64,000 bases of DNA from Propioniciclava tarda (GTDB lineage: Bacteria; Actinomycetota; Actinomycetes; Propionibacteriales; Propionibacteriaceae). Below, piece after piece: positions 34,050 to 42,678 of the stretch. Under the pieces are notes generated by a model that did no database searches, was not told where the DNA came from, and saw only the letters and a program-made list of their open reading frames with translations. Position 1 is the stretch's first letter; each line of letters starts with the position of its first letter. The position numbers were made by a program, and so were the translations under genes. The stretch covers positions 42,757-106,756 of the forward strand of contig NZ_FXTL01000010.1 in NCBI RefSeq assembly GCF_900182665.1, given 5' to 3'.

Positions 34050-35168
34050 GTGAAGAAGAAGGACATCGCAGCCGTCGGCGACACCGCCCACGACCTGGCC
34101 CAAGACATCAAGGCCGATCTGGCCAACCTCGGAGCTGACGCCCTCAAGGTGGTGGACGAGTACATCGCCCCCCGCGCCCGGGATCTGGCCGATTACCTCG
34201 CCCCCCGCGCCCAAGACCTCGGACGCCGCGGCGTCCAGTTCGCCTCGGAGGCTCGCGACACCGTGCAGCCCAAGGTGGTCCAGTTCGCGACCGACGCCCG
34301 CGACGCGCTCCAGCCGAAGGTCGCACAGTTCGCGTCCGATGCCCGTGACACCCTGCAGCCCAAGCTGGCGTATCTGGCCTCCGAGGCGCGCGACAACCTG
34401 CAGCCGAAGGTCGTGCAGTTCGCGTCCGACGCCCGCGACACCCTGCAGCCCAAGCTCTCCCGTTTCGCGGACGACACGCGCGACAACCTGCAGCCCTACG
34501 TCGACGAGGCGATGGAGCGACTGCAGCCGCACCTGGACGACGCCTACGCGCGCGTCCAGCCGTTGGTGGACGCCGGCCGCGACCGGTTCAACGCCGACGT
34601 GCTTCCGCGCATCAACGAGGTTGTCGACTCGGTGGCAGCGATGCCCCAGACCCAGGACGCCAAAGACCGCCTCGTGGCGGCTCGCGCGGCCCTGGCCGGG
34701 GAGCTCAAACTGCCGGAGCCCGAGCCCACGCGTTCGATCGGCAAGACGTTCCTCCAACTGATCCTCGCCACCGGCTTGCTGGCCGGCATCGCCTACGCCA
34801 TCAAGCGCTTCCTGGCCCCCGAGGACAGCGGCTGGCAGGCGCACGAGCCCAGCGAGGCCTACCGTCGCGACGCCGCGTTCGCCACCGAGGATGCCCTTGC
34901 TGACGTCGCCCCCGACGCCACTGCAGAACTCGTCACCGAGGAGGCGCCCATGGTGGCCGACGAGGCCGTGGCGTCCGCTGGGCGCACCTACGGGGCAGGC
35001 TCCTACGTGGGCGAGAACCCGCCCGAGGAGTTCTTCATCAAGGGCAACGAGCGGTCCATGAAGTACCACCTGCCCGGTTCGGGCGGCCACACCCGCACGA
35101 TCGCCGACGTGTGGTTCAACTCCGAGGCTGCCGCGGAGGCGGCCGGCTTCACCAAGGCGCAGCGCTGA
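34050..35168 (+). CDS. Membrane protein with 15-residue helical repeats and C-terminal sunset-type domain
   Basis: A 372-residue protein with three parts. Residues about 60-165 hold about six imperfect 15-residue repeats of the form [15 protein letters not shown], amphipathic and apolipoprotein-like. A membrane segment [18 protein letters not shown] lies near 231-250. The C-terminal 60 residues, [33 protein letters not shown] and [13 protein letters not shown], fit the actinobacterial sunset-type domain (KGN...S...YH.PGS...T...WF.....A..AGF..A.R). The repeats could line a membrane or lipid surface. The GTG follows GGGAGGACCCC. Function unknown. The terminator at 35184 ends the transcript. Confidence 0.72.
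   Translation: MKKKDIAAVGDTAHDLAQDIKADLANLGADALKVVDEYIAPRARDLADYLAPRAQDLGRRGVQFASEARDTVQPKVVQFATDARDALQPKVAQFASDARDTLQPKLAYLASEARDNLQPKVVQFASDARDTLQPKLSRFADDTRDNLQPYVDEAMERLQPHLDDAYARVQPLVDAGRDRFNADVLPRINEVVDSVAAMPQTQDAKDRLVAARAALAGELKLPEPEPTRSIGKTFLQLILATGLLAGIAYAIKRFLAPEDSGWQAHEPSEAYRRDAAFATEDALADVAPDATAELVTEEAPMVADEAVASAGRTYGAGSYVGENPPEEFFIKGNERSMKYHLPGSGGHTRTIADVWFNSEAAAEAAGFTKAQR
34230..34500 (+). repeat. 45-bp tandem repeats inside the sunset-domain gene
   Basis: About six imperfect 45-base units encode a repeating GTCCAGTTCGC-like start and a CTGCAGCCCAAG end. Neighbouring units differ by a few bases, indicating in-frame duplication within the gene. Confidence 0.75.
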
Positions 35169-35183
35169 ACTGACGCTCACCCG

Positions 35184-35219
35184 ACAGGGGGCACGGTCTC
35201 GGACCGTGCCCCCTGTTTC
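35184..35219 (+). terminator. Strong rho-independent-type terminator
   Basis: ACAGGGGGCACGGTC and GACCGTGCCCCCTGT form a perfect 15-bp stem around TCG, followed by TTCGTC. It lies 16 bases after the sunset-domain gene. Confidence 0.85.
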
Positions 35220-35361
35220 GTCCTCAGAGGCGGGATGAACCCGACCCGGCTACGCGTGACACGCCGCAGCCGGACGCCAAAGTGCCCGACCGCGTCGGGT
35301 TCGGCCCGCACGGTCCGAACCACGCTGGGTCGGAACTGGGGGAATCGACGACGTGAACCGC

Positions 35362-35379
35362 ATGGGGAGTTCTCCCCAT
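35362..35379. promoter_or_regulatory. Perfect palindrome upstream of the HTH-like gene
   Basis: ATGGGGAGTTCTCCCCAT is an 18-base perfect palindrome about 62 bases before the HTH-like gene, within the otherwise empty 35220-35441 stretch. It looks like an operator, possibly for autoregulation. Confidence 0.45.
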
Positions 35380-35441
35380 TCCGCTCGGCGCGTGATCCCG
35401 CTTTGCTGGTGCCCACGAAGTCGAGCCCCAGGAGAAACAGC

Positions 35442-35906
35442 ATGGATGCACCGAGCCGGGTGGTAGCCGCCCCCTTCCGAGCCCACCTGAACCACATCAG
35501 CGCGTCCACCGCCTTGCACTGGTCAGTCATCGCCCTGCACGCGGGCCTGCCGCTGGGTCTGGCCCGTGCCTTGCTGGATGTCAGGCCCGGACGCCGCGTG
35601 CAGAGCATCGCCCCCACGCTCGCGCGCCAGGTCCTCGCCATCACCCCCGAGTCACTGGACGCCGCCCGGCGCCAGCTGGTGCCCGCCCGCGCCAGCCGTC
35701 AGGTCCTGCGGCGGCTCGCCAGCCTCGGGTGGTCGAGTCGTTCTGTCGCCTCCCGGCTCCACGTCGCCCAGGGCATGCTGGACGCCCTCGCGACGGGGCT
35801 CACGACCGAGGTCCCCCAGCTGGTCGAGCTCCAACTCTGTTCGCTGCTGGCGGCCACTGAGGCAACCCCGCGGGCCCGCTCTGGACGCCTCGTCGCCGCT
35901 GCGTGA
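35442..35906 (+). CDS. Hypothetical helix-turn-helix-like protein
   Basis: A 154-residue basic helical protein. The segment HWSVIALHAGLPLGLARALLD reads like an HTH unit (W..IA..AG...S..AL), and a second, GWSSRSVASRLHVAQGMLDAL, repeats the pattern about 75 residues later. Between them lie RRVQSIAPTLARQVLAITPE. Similar double-HTH proteins of unknown function occur in other actinobacteria. ATG at 35442 follows AGGAGA. An upstream in-frame reading from 35235 is not used because no ribosome site is present. The A24 peptidase gene begins 16 bases later, driven by its own -10 box. DNA binding is inferred. Confidence 0.6.
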   Translation: MDAPSRVVAAPFRAHLNHISASTALHWSVIALHAGLPLGLARALLDVRPGRRVQSIAPTLARQVLAITPESLDAARRQLVPARASRQVLRRLASLGWSSRSVASRLHVAQGMLDALATGLTTEVPQLVELQLCSLLAATEATPRARSGRLVAAA

Positions 35907-35909
35907 CGT

Positions 35910-35915
35910 TAGGCT
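35910..35915 (+). promoter_or_regulatory. -10 element of the A24 peptidase gene, leaderless
   Basis: TAGGCT lies exactly six bases before the GTG start at 35922. Confidence 0.6.
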
Positions 35916-35921
35916 GCGAGC

Positions 35922-36590
35922 GTGACGACGCCGGGGTTGATCCTCACCGCGGGGCTGGCGCTGGTCATCGCCATCGCCACCCGCCCCATCCTCGGGCACC
36001 TGCCCGAGCCGCTGGACGACCCCGACATCGCCGACAAGCGTCCCTACGCCTCGCTTGGCAGCCCTGGCTTCCTGGCTGCGGTCTTCGTCATTGCGGTTGT
36101 CGCCAGCGGTCTCGTCGCCTGGATCGTCCCGCCTACCGGCTGGCTGGCCTGGGCGGCGCTGATCGTGCCCGGCGCCCTGGCGATCGCGATCGACGGGGCC
36201 ACCACCTGGCTCCCGCGCGTGCTGACGACCGCAATGGCCCTCATCGCCGGCGTCGGTATCGCGCTGTGGGCGATCCTGGACGCCGACGCGTCGATCGCCC
36301 TCCGCGGCCTGCTCGGCGCGCTGGCTGTGGGCGGCTTCTTCTACCTGTTTTGGCGGTTCACCGGCGGGATCGGCTTCGGCGACGTCCGGCTGATGGCCGT
36401 CGTGGGGGCTGTGGCAGCCGCCCATTCGGCGCAGACCGCCAGCTGGGGCGTCCTGATCGGGACCCTTCTCGGCGCGATCTGGGGGGTCACCACGCGCCTC
36501 GTTCGAGGGCCGGGCCCCTTCCCGTATGGCCCCGCGCTGTGGTCAGGGCCGTTCGTGGCCCTGGCGATCAGCGCCCTCACGCAGGCCTGA
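35922..36590 (+). CDS. A24-family prepilin-peptidase-like membrane protein
   Basis: A 222-residue polytopic membrane protein with about six hydrophobic segments. Two membrane aspartates fit the A24 aspartic-peptidase scheme: AIDGATTWLPRVLT (about 88) and the GFGDVRLM motif (about 150), equivalent to GxGD. It lacks the N-terminal Cys-rich methylase domain of PilD, so it resembles short TadV-type prepilin peptidases. No pilus genes are nearby in the window, so its substrate is unknown. The -10 box six bases upstream supports the GTG start. It ends 15 bases before convergent trpD. Confidence 0.75.
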   Translation: MTTPGLILTAGLALVIAIATRPILGHLPEPLDDPDIADKRPYASLGSPGFLAAVFVIAVVASGLVAWIVPPTGWLAWAALIVPGALAIAIDGATTWLPRVLTTAMALIAGVGIALWAILDADASIALRGLLGALAVGGFFYLFWRFTGGIGFGDVRLMAVVGAVAAAHSAQTASWGVLIGTLLGAIWGVTTRLVRGPGPFPYGPALWSGPFVALAISALTQA

Positions 36591-36605
36591 CCGCCACGTT
36601 CTGGC

Positions 36606-37655
36606 TTAGGCCCGAGCGGCCGCGTTTCTCGTCGCCTCGACCCAGCGGTCGAGCGTCTCGGACGCCGCGCCCGAGTCGATGGCGGCGGCGGCTCGGCCGA
36701 CCGCCGCGTCGAGTTGGTCCGTGATGGGCCGGTCGAGATTCGGTCCGTCAAAAGCCAACAGCGCGGCCCCGGCGTTCAGCGTGACGATGTCGCGGACCGG
36801 GCCTAGCCGCCCCGCGAAGGTCTCGCGGACCACCCCCGCGTTGTGCTGCGGGTCGCCACCGACCAGGGCCGTCCGGTCCGCCGGCGCGATGCCGAGATCG
36901 GCGGGGTTGAATCGCGTGGCCTGGACGCGCCCCGCGTCGATCACCCAGACGTCGCTGCACGTCGTCGTCGTCAGCTCGTCAAGCCCGTCGTCGCCGTGGA
37001 AAACCAGCCCCCGGTTGCCGCGATCAGCCAGCACCCCCGCCATCAGGGCAGCCATGCGCGCGTCGGCGACGCCAACGGCCTGGGCCCGTGGCCGGGCCGG
37101 GTTGGCCAGCGGTCCGAGGAAGTTGAACGTCGTCGAGATCCCCAGCTCACGTCGGGGCACCGCGGCGTGGCGCAGCGAAGGGTGGTAGTACGAGGCGAAC
37201 AGAAAGACGATACCGGCGCGCTCGAAGACGGCGCCCTGCCGATCCGGCGGGAGGTCGAGCACCAGGCCGAGCGCCTCGAGCACGTCGGCCGTGCCGCACG
37301 CCGAGGACGCGGCGCGGTTGCCGTGTTTGACCACCTTGGCGCCAGCGGCCGCGGCGACGATCGCGGCCATCGTTGAGACGTTCACCGTGTTGGCCCGATC
37401 ACCTCCAGTGCCCACGATGTCCACCGCCTCGCGGGTCAAGTCGATCGGGCGGGCGTTGTCCAGCATGGCGCTGGCCAGGCCGGTGAGCTCCTCGACCGTT
37501 TCACCCTTGGCGCGCAGGGCCACCATGAGGCCAGCGATCTGAACGGCGGTCACGTTGCCGGACAGGATCTCGTTCATCGCCCAGGCTGTTGCCCCCCGGT
37601 CGAGGTCGCGTCCGGCTACCAGGCCGGTCAGCAGATCGGGCCAGGTCAGGCTCAC
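36606..37655 (-). CDS. trpD: Anthranilate phosphoribosyltransferase
   Basis: A 349-residue enzyme of tryptophan synthesis, joining anthranilate and phosphoribosyl diphosphate. Seen: [16 protein letters not shown] (about 80-95, PRPP-binding GTGGD), [21 protein letters not shown], and [13 protein letters not shown] (about 218). These are the canonical motifs. The GTG start overlaps the stop of the upstream receiver-like gene (GTGA), so the two are translationally coupled. The next gene upstream is ctaE on the other strand, an order also known in mycobacteria (trpD-ctaE). Other trp genes are not in the window. Confidence 0.92.
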   Translation of the reverse strand: MSLTWPDLLTGLVAGRDLDRGATAWAMNEILSGNVTAVQIAGLMVALRAKGETVEELTGLASAMLDNARPIDLTREAVDIVGTGGDRANTVNVSTMAAIVAAAAGAKVVKHGNRAASSACGTADVLEALGLVLDLPPDRQGAVFERAGIVFLFASYYHPSLRHAAVPRRELGISTTFNFLGPLANPARPRAQAVGVADARMAALMAGVLADRGNRGLVFHGDDGLDELTTTTCSDVWVIDAGRVQATRFNPADLGIAPADRTALVGGDPQHNAGVVRETFAGRLGPVRDIVTLNAGAALLAFDGPNLDRPITDQLDAAVGRAAAAIDSGAASETLDRWVEATRNAAARA

Positions 37656-38065
37656 GAAACGGTGGCGGCCCGTGACCGCAGCAGGTCGGCGGCCGCTGCT
37701 GGCAGACGCTGCGGGTCGATCGGGTACGCGACAACGGCGTCCGCCCTGGACCAGGTGGCGAGCCAGGCATCGGCGACGCGCGCGACGATCAACAGGATCG
37801 GCGGGGCATCCGCGATCTCGTCCTTGATCTGCCGGGCGAGGCCCATGCCGCCGAGCGGCACCGCTTCCCCGTCGAGGACGATCAGGTCGATGCCCCCAAC
37901 GTCAAGCGTGCGGAGCACCGCCTGGTAGGTGGCGCACTCGACGACGTCGATGTCGGGAAGATCAGCGGCGATCCGGAGTCCGAGGGTCAGGCGGACCTGC
38001 TGACGCACCGAGCGGTCGTCGGAATAGACCAGCACCCGTGTCGTGCCCGCCGTCGCTTCGCCCAT
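37652..38065 (-). CDS. Stand-alone response-regulator receiver-like protein
   Basis: A 137-residue CheY-like protein. [16 protein letters not shown] (acidic pocket), [24 protein letters not shown] (phospho-acceptor Asp about 72) and [15 protein letters not shown] fit the receiver fold. The invariant Lys of strand 5 (usually K-P) reads AYPID here, so phosphotransfer may be impaired. There is no DNA-binding output domain. The ATG at 38065 is chosen; an upstream reading from 38131 has no ribosome site. It overlaps trpD by four bases. Similar receiver genes near trpD/ctaE are known in actinobacteria. Role unknown. Confidence 0.7.
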   Translation of the reverse strand: MGEATAGTTRVLVYSDDRSVRQQVRLTLGLRIAADLPDIDVVECATYQAVLRTLDVGGIDLIVLDGEAVPLGGMGLARQIKDEIADAPPILLIVARVADAWLATWSRADAVVAYPIDPQRLPAAAADLLRSRAATVS

Positions 38066-38236
38066 GGTCTCGTCCCCGATCTGCTGAGTCGCTTGTCGGC
38101 ATCGTAGCGACTCCCGGCTCACCCCACGCACGGCCTCGCCAGTCAGTGATCACCCTGACGAGACCCCCGGAGGCCGCCACGTTCCGCCTGAGGGAACGGT
38201 TCACAAATCGCCGTACCGGGGGGTGGACGCCAGTAA

Positions 38237-38265
38237 TGGTCAGGCGCCGTCTGACAAGACATAAT
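38237..38265 (+). promoter_or_regulatory. Promoter of ctaE-qcrCAB, leaderless
   Basis: TGGTCA (38237-38242) and CATAAT (38260-38265) are 17 bases apart, and the -10 box ends six bases before the GTG of ctaE. Confidence 0.65.
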
Positions 38266-38271
38266 GACGCC

Positions 38272-39000
38272 GTGGCACAGATCGAGAAGTTGACCGCGGT
38301 CCCCGCGACCCCTAGTGGCGCCCTGCACCCGATCGCTCCGAGTCGCTTGCACGCGACCAAGGGTCGCCCGGACATGGTGGCCGTCGGAACCTGGGTGTGG
38401 CTCGCCAGCGAGCTCATGTTCTTCGCGGCACTGTTCGCGGCGTACTTCTCGCTGCGCAACGTCACCAACGCCATGGCCAAGCCGGGCGAGCAGACGATGT
38501 GGCAGTGGGGCTCCGGCCACTTCATCAACGACTGGTTCGGCAACCCGCAGCCTTGGTTCTCGATCTTCAACACGTTGATCCTCGTGCTCTCCTCGGTCAC
38601 CTGTCAGATCGGCGTCATGCGCGCCGAGAAGGGCCAGGTCGGACGCACCGGCTCCGTGCTGAACGTTGCCAAGTGGGGCCTGCGCGAGTGGTACACCCTG
38701 ACGTTCCTGATGGGCGCCGTCTTCCTGGGCGGACAGGCGTTCGAGTACGCCAACCTCGCGGCCGAGGGCTTCATCCCGGCCACCAACGCGTACACCTCGG
38801 CGTTCTTCATCGCGACCGGCTTCCACGGCCTGCACGTGCTCGGCGGCCTGATCGCCTTCCTGCTGATGCTCGGCCGCACCTACCTGGCGCGCACCTTCAC
38901 CCACGAGCAGGCCGTCCACGCGATCGTCACCTCGTACTACTGGCACTTCGTCGACGTCGTCTGGATCATCCTGTTCTCGGTGATCTACCTCATTCGCTAA
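38272..39000 (+). CDS. ctaE: Cytochrome aa3 oxidase subunit III
   Basis: A 242-residue membrane protein with five predicted helices: [24 protein letters not shown], then [59 protein letters not shown] and [21 protein letters not shown]. This is the short actinobacterial CtaE that supports CtaD in the bc1-aa3 supercomplex. The GTG start fits a leaderless mRNA; longer readings from 38038 run through the promoter. It is the first gene of the ctaE-qcrC-qcrA-qcrB cluster. Confidence 0.92.
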   Translation: MAQIEKLTAVPATPSGALHPIAPSRLHATKGRPDMVAVGTWVWLASELMFFAALFAAYFSLRNVTNAMAKPGEQTMWQWGSGHFINDWFGNPQPWFSIFNTLILVLSSVTCQIGVMRAEKGQVGRTGSVLNVAKWGLREWYTLTFLMGAVFLGGQAFEYANLAAEGFIPATNAYTSAFFIATGFHGLHVLGGLIAFLLMLGRTYLARTFTHEQAVHAIVTSYYWHFVDVVWIILFSVIYLIR

Positions 39001-39029
39001 CCGCCCGCCCCACCCGAAGGGAACCGTTC

Positions 39030-39830
39030 ATGAGATTCCTCTCATCCCACAGGCGCAGGCGGGCGGCAAAGCCGCTCATGCTCGCTTTCGCCCTGTTGCT
39101 GATGGGCACGCTGTACGCCGTCGTGGCGCCGGCGCCGCAGGTCGCGGCCGACACGGGCACGTCCGCCCAGGTCGCCGCCGGTAAGGGACTGTTCGCGGTC
39201 AGCTGCTCGTCCTGCCACGGCCTCAATGGCGAGGGCACCTCCCAAGGGCCCTCCCTGGTGGGCGTGGGCGCTGCAGCCGTCGACTTCCAGGTGACGACCG
39301 GCCGCATGCCGATGGCCGCCCCGGGCGCGCAGGCCCCCCGCAAGCACAACACCATGACGCGTGAAGAGACGGACGCCCTGGCGGCCTGGGTGGCCACCCT
39401 CGGCCCCGGCCCCGCCATTCCGCAGAAGTCGCAGTACGCGCCCGGCGACCAGGACGCCGCGACGATCGCCCGCGGTGGCGAACTGTTCCGCACCAACTGC
39501 TCCGCGTGCCACAACTTCGAGGGCGGCGGCGGCGCCCTGCCCGAGGGCAAGTACGCGCCCACCCTCAAGGGCGTCGAGCCGATCCACATCTACGAGGCCA
39601 TGCGGACGGGTCCGCAGCAGATGCCGGTCTTCTCCCCCGGCGCCATCCCGGACGCCGATGTCGCCTCGATCATCACCTACCTGGAGTCGCTGCACGCGCA
39701 GCCCGGCCCCGGGTTCAACCTCGGCGGCCTCGGACCCGTGTCCGAAGGCCTGTTCGGCTGGATCGTCGGTATCGGCGGCCTGTGCCTGTTCGCCACCTGG
39801 ATCGCATCGCGAGGAGCGCGCGCCCGATGA
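39030..39830 (+). CDS. qcrC: Diheme cytochrome c subunit of the bc1 complex
   Basis: A 266-residue membrane-anchored cytochrome cc. An N-terminal helix (MLAFALLLMGTLYAVVA) precedes two heme c domains with CSSCHGLNGEG (about 58-62) and CSACHNFEGGG (about 158). A C-terminal anchor (GLFGWIVGIGGLCLFATWIA, about 238-258) follows. It passes electrons from the Rieske protein to CtaC without a soluble cytochrome c, as in other actinobacteria. Preceded by a GAAGGGAACC ribosome site. The stop overlaps the qcrA ATG (ATGA). Confidence 0.93.
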   Translation: MRFLSSHRRRRAAKPLMLAFALLLMGTLYAVVAPAPQVAADTGTSAQVAAGKGLFAVSCSSCHGLNGEGTSQGPSLVGVGAAAVDFQVTTGRMPMAAPGAQAPRKHNTMTREETDALAAWVATLGPGPAIPQKSQYAPGDQDAATIARGGELFRTNCSACHNFEGGGGALPEGKYAPTLKGVEPIHIYEAMRTGPQQMPVFSPGAIPDADVASIITYLESLHAQPGPGFNLGGLGPVSEGLFGWIVGIGGLCLFATWIASRGARAR

Positions 39831-40900
39831 GCCACGACATCGTCCCCACCGACCACCCCTCGGCGCCGGCCCGCCAGTTCCCCGTTGACGACCCCGGCAT
39901 CGAGCACCACGTCCCTCGCTACACGGACGTGGACGTCGCCGCCGGCAACCGCGCCTACCGCAACATCCTGGCGATGTTCGGCCTCGTGCCCGTGCTGGCG
40001 ATCGCCTTCGTGGTCATCTACTTCGCCGTCCCGAAGACCGCCGGCTTTGACGTGCTGGGCAACAACTTCCACGCACAGACGCTCTTCCTCGGCCTGACCG
40101 CCGGCCTGGCCGTGCTGTTGATCGGCACGGGCATGGTGGCCTGGGCGCGCGACATCATGAGCGACCAGGAAATCGCCGAAGAGCGCCACGAAGCCGGCAG
40201 CGACGAGGAGACTCGGGCGGCCGCGCTCGTCAAGGTCAACGCGGGCATCACCGATTCCGGCGTCGGACGCCGCAAGCTCATCCTGGGCGCCCTGGGCGGC
40301 GGCATGGGCATGCTCGCCGTCCCGGCGGTCGTCCTGCTGGCCGACATGGGCCCCTACCCCCTGGCCGCGAAGCGCGCTGAGACCATCGAGAAGACCATCT
40401 GGGCCGAGGGCGTCCGGCTGGTCAACGACGTCAACGAACTGCCGCTTAAGGCGTCCGATCTGGAGATCGGCCAGCTGGTCAACGCGGAGCCGGAGACGCT
40501 GTTCAAGCTGCACGGCCACGAGTACCAGACCGAGAAGGCCAAGTCGGCGATCATCATCGTCCGGATGGACCCGGCGTCCATCAAGATCCCGGCCTCCCGC
40601 AAGGACTGGCAGGTCGACGGCATTCTGGCCTACAGCAAGATCTGCACCCACGTCGGCTGCCCGATCTCGTTGTGGGAGCAGCAGACGCACCACCTGCTCT
40701 GCCCCTGCCACCAGTCGACGTTCGACCTCGGCAACTCAGGCGTCGTCGTCTTCGGCCCCGCCGCGCGCTCCCTGCCGCAGCTTCCGATCAAGGTCAACGC
40801 CGAGGGCTACCTGGTGGCCCAGGGCGACTTCCCGGTGCCGGTCGGACCGAGCTACTTCGAGCGCGACTCGAGCAAGGACTTCAAGGAAGGTGACCAGTAA
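39827..40900 (+). CDS. qcrA: Rieske iron-sulfur subunit of the bc1 complex
   Basis: A 357-residue protein with three membrane segments near 45-65 (ILAMFGLVPVLAIAFVVIYF), 85-105 (LFLGLTAGLAVLLIGTGMVAW) and 150-168 (LILGALGGGMGMLAVPAVVLL). This is the long actinobacterial form. The Rieske domain carries CTHVGCPISLW (about 273) and CPCHQSTFDL (about 292), giving the two Cys and two His ligands of the 2Fe-2S cluster. GRRKL just before the last helix is a twin-arginine-like motif. The stop TAA overlaps the qcrB ATG by one base. Confidence 0.93.
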   Translation: MSHDIVPTDHPSAPARQFPVDDPGIEHHVPRYTDVDVAAGNRAYRNILAMFGLVPVLAIAFVVIYFAVPKTAGFDVLGNNFHAQTLFLGLTAGLAVLLIGTGMVAWARDIMSDQEIAEERHEAGSDEETRAAALVKVNAGITDSGVGRRKLILGALGGGMGMLAVPAVVLLADMGPYPLAAKRAETIEKTIWAEGVRLVNDVNELPLKASDLEIGQLVNAEPETLFKLHGHEYQTEKAKSAIIIVRMDPASIKIPASRKDWQVDGILAYSKICTHVGCPISLWEQQTHHLLCPCHQSTFDLGNSGVVVFGPAARSLPQLPIKVNAEGYLVAQGDFPVPVGPSYFERDSSKDFKEGDQ

Positions 40901-42606
40901 TGGCCAAGCCCACGACCATCACCTCCTCGGCGCCCGTGCTGGAGAGCAAGCGTCCTGAAGGTAAGGACGCCGGCCCGCAGCAGTTCTCCGGCCCGGCAGC
41001 CTGGCTCGACGAGCGCGTCGGACTGGCCAAGATCGCCAAGGGCGGTCTCCGCAAGGTCTTCCCGGATCACTGGTCCTTCCTGCTCGGCGAGATCGCGCTC
41101 TACAGCTTCATCATCCTGCTGATGTCAGGTGTCTTCCTGACCATCTGGTTCAAGCCGTCGATGATGGAGCTCGAGTACAACGGCAGCTACCAGCTGATGA
41201 AGGGCCTGCCGATGTCCGAGGCGTTCGCCTCGACGCTGGCGCTCTCGTTCGACGTGCGCGGCGGCCTCCTGGTTCGCCAGGTGCATCACTGGGCCGCGAT
41301 CCTGTTCATCGCCGCGCTGACCGCGCACATGCTGCGCGTGTTCTTCACGGGCGCCTTCCGCAAGCCGCGCGAGCTCAACTGGCTCATCGGCGTCGGCCTG
41401 ATGTCGCTGTCGCTGATCGCCGGCTTCTCCGGCTACTCGCTGCCCGACGATCTCCTCTCCGGCACCGGCCTGCGCTTCGTGGACGGCTTGATCCGCTCGA
41501 TCCCGCTGATCGGCACCTGGGCCGAGTTCTTCGTGTTCGCCGGCGAGTTCCCCGGGGACGCCCTCATCGCGCGTCTGTACATGGTGCACATCCTGCTGAT
41601 CCCCGGCATCCTGCTGGCGCTCATCGGGGCCCACATGACGATGGTCGTCTACCACAAGCACACCCAGTTCCCCGGCCCGGGACGGACCGAGAAGAACGTG
41701 GTCGGCTACCCGCTCTTCCCCGTCTACATGGCGAAGGCCGGCGGCTTCTTCTTCATCGTCTTCGGCGTGCTGATCCTGATGGGCGCGCTCATGCAGATCA
41801 ACCCGGTGTGGATGTACGGCCCGTACAACCCGGCCCAGGTGACCGCTGGCAGCCAGCCCGACTGGTACATGGGCTGGGTTGAAGGCGCGATCCGCATCAT
41901 CCCCAACTGGGAGTGGCACCTCTTCGGCACCACCTGGTCGTGGAACATCTTCCTGCCGGGCGTCGGCCTGATGGGGCTGCTCTTCACGGGCCTGGGCCTC
42001 TACCCGTTCATCGAGGCGTGGGTCACCGGCGACAAGGCCGAACACCACCTGCTGGATCGCCCGCGCAACGCCCCGACCCGCACCGCCCTCGGTGTGGCTG
42101 GCATGACCTGCTACGCGATGTTCTGGTTGGCCGGCGGCAACGACATCCTGTCAACCCAGTTCCACGTGTCGCTGAACGCCGTGACCTACTTCATGCGGGT
42201 CGCCGTCTTCGTCGCCCCGGTGATCGCGTTCATCGTGACCAAGCGCATCTGCCTCTCGCTGCAGCGTGCCGATCGGGAGCGCATCCTGCACGGTTCTGAG
42301 TCGGGCATCATCGACCGCTCCCCCGCCGGCGGCTACTCCGAGGACCACGTCCCGGTGTCGCACGACGAGGCCTGGACGCTCACCCAGCACGAGCAGTACG
42401 AGCCGCTCGAGGCGTCCGACGGCGTCGACGTCAACGGCATCCCGCAGGCCGAGCGCGGCATCAGCAAGCTCCGTGCTCGCGCGTCCCGCTGGTTCTTCTC
42501 CGACGACATCCCGGTGCCCAGCCGGGACGAGATCGAAGAGGCCCATGCGCACGACCACCACGAACTCGACCACGAGGTCGAGGACGCCAAGGCCCTCGGC
42601 CACTGA
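40900..42606 (+). CDS. qcrB: Cytochrome b subunit of the bc1 complex
   Basis: A 568-residue membrane protein with the cytochrome b helices. Heme-ligand segments are VRQVHHWAAILFIAALTAHMLRV (two His in the split text VHHWAAI and TAHMLRV, about 128-146) and MVHILLIPGILLALIGAHMTMV (about 228-244). The Qo-site motif is PEWY-like, here QPDWYMGWVEGA (about 322). A long soluble C-terminal tail with His-rich DDHHELDHE ends the protein. It oxidises menaquinol and feeds QcrA. Few GGACGCC words (about four) occur. A terminator follows. Confidence 0.93.
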   Translation: MAKPTTITSSAPVLESKRPEGKDAGPQQFSGPAAWLDERVGLAKIAKGGLRKVFPDHWSFLLGEIALYSFIILLMSGVFLTIWFKPSMMELEYNGSYQLMKGLPMSEAFASTLALSFDVRGGLLVRQVHHWAAILFIAALTAHMLRVFFTGAFRKPRELNWLIGVGLMSLSLIAGFSGYSLPDDLLSGTGLRFVDGLIRSIPLIGTWAEFFVFAGEFPGDALIARLYMVHILLIPGILLALIGAHMTMVVYHKHTQFPGPGRTEKNVVGYPLFPVYMAKAGGFFFIVFGVLILMGALMQINPVWMYGPYNPAQVTAGSQPDWYMGWVEGAIRIIPNWEWHLFGTTWSWNIFLPGVGLMGLLFTGLGLYPFIEAWVTGDKAEHHLLDRPRNAPTRTALGVAGMTCYAMFWLAGGNDILSTQFHVSLNAVTYFMRVAVFVAPVIAFIVTKRICLSLQRADRERILHGSESGIIDRSPAGGYSEDHVPVSHDEAWTLTQHEQYEPLEASDGVDVNGIPQAERGISKLRARASRWFFSDDIPVPSRDEIEEAHAHDHHELDHEVEDAKALGH

Positions 42607-42614
42607 CACACCGA

Positions 42615-42650
42615 CAAGGCCCGGTTCGCCCACCAGCGAGCCGGGCCTTG
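42615..42650 (+). terminator. Terminator after qcrB
   Basis: CAAGGCCCGG (42615-42624) and CCGGGCCTTG (42641-42650) form a 10-bp stem with a partly paired 16-base interior, nine bases after the qcrB stop. TGCTGCG follows; the U-tract is poor. Confidence 0.7.
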
Positions 42651-42666
42651 CTGCGTCCGCAGCCAC

Positions 42667-42672
42667 TACGAT
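42667..42672 (+). promoter_or_regulatory. -10 element of guaB1, leaderless
   Basis: TACGAT lies exactly six bases before the GTG start at 42679. Confidence 0.6.
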
Positions 42673-42678
42673 GACCGG

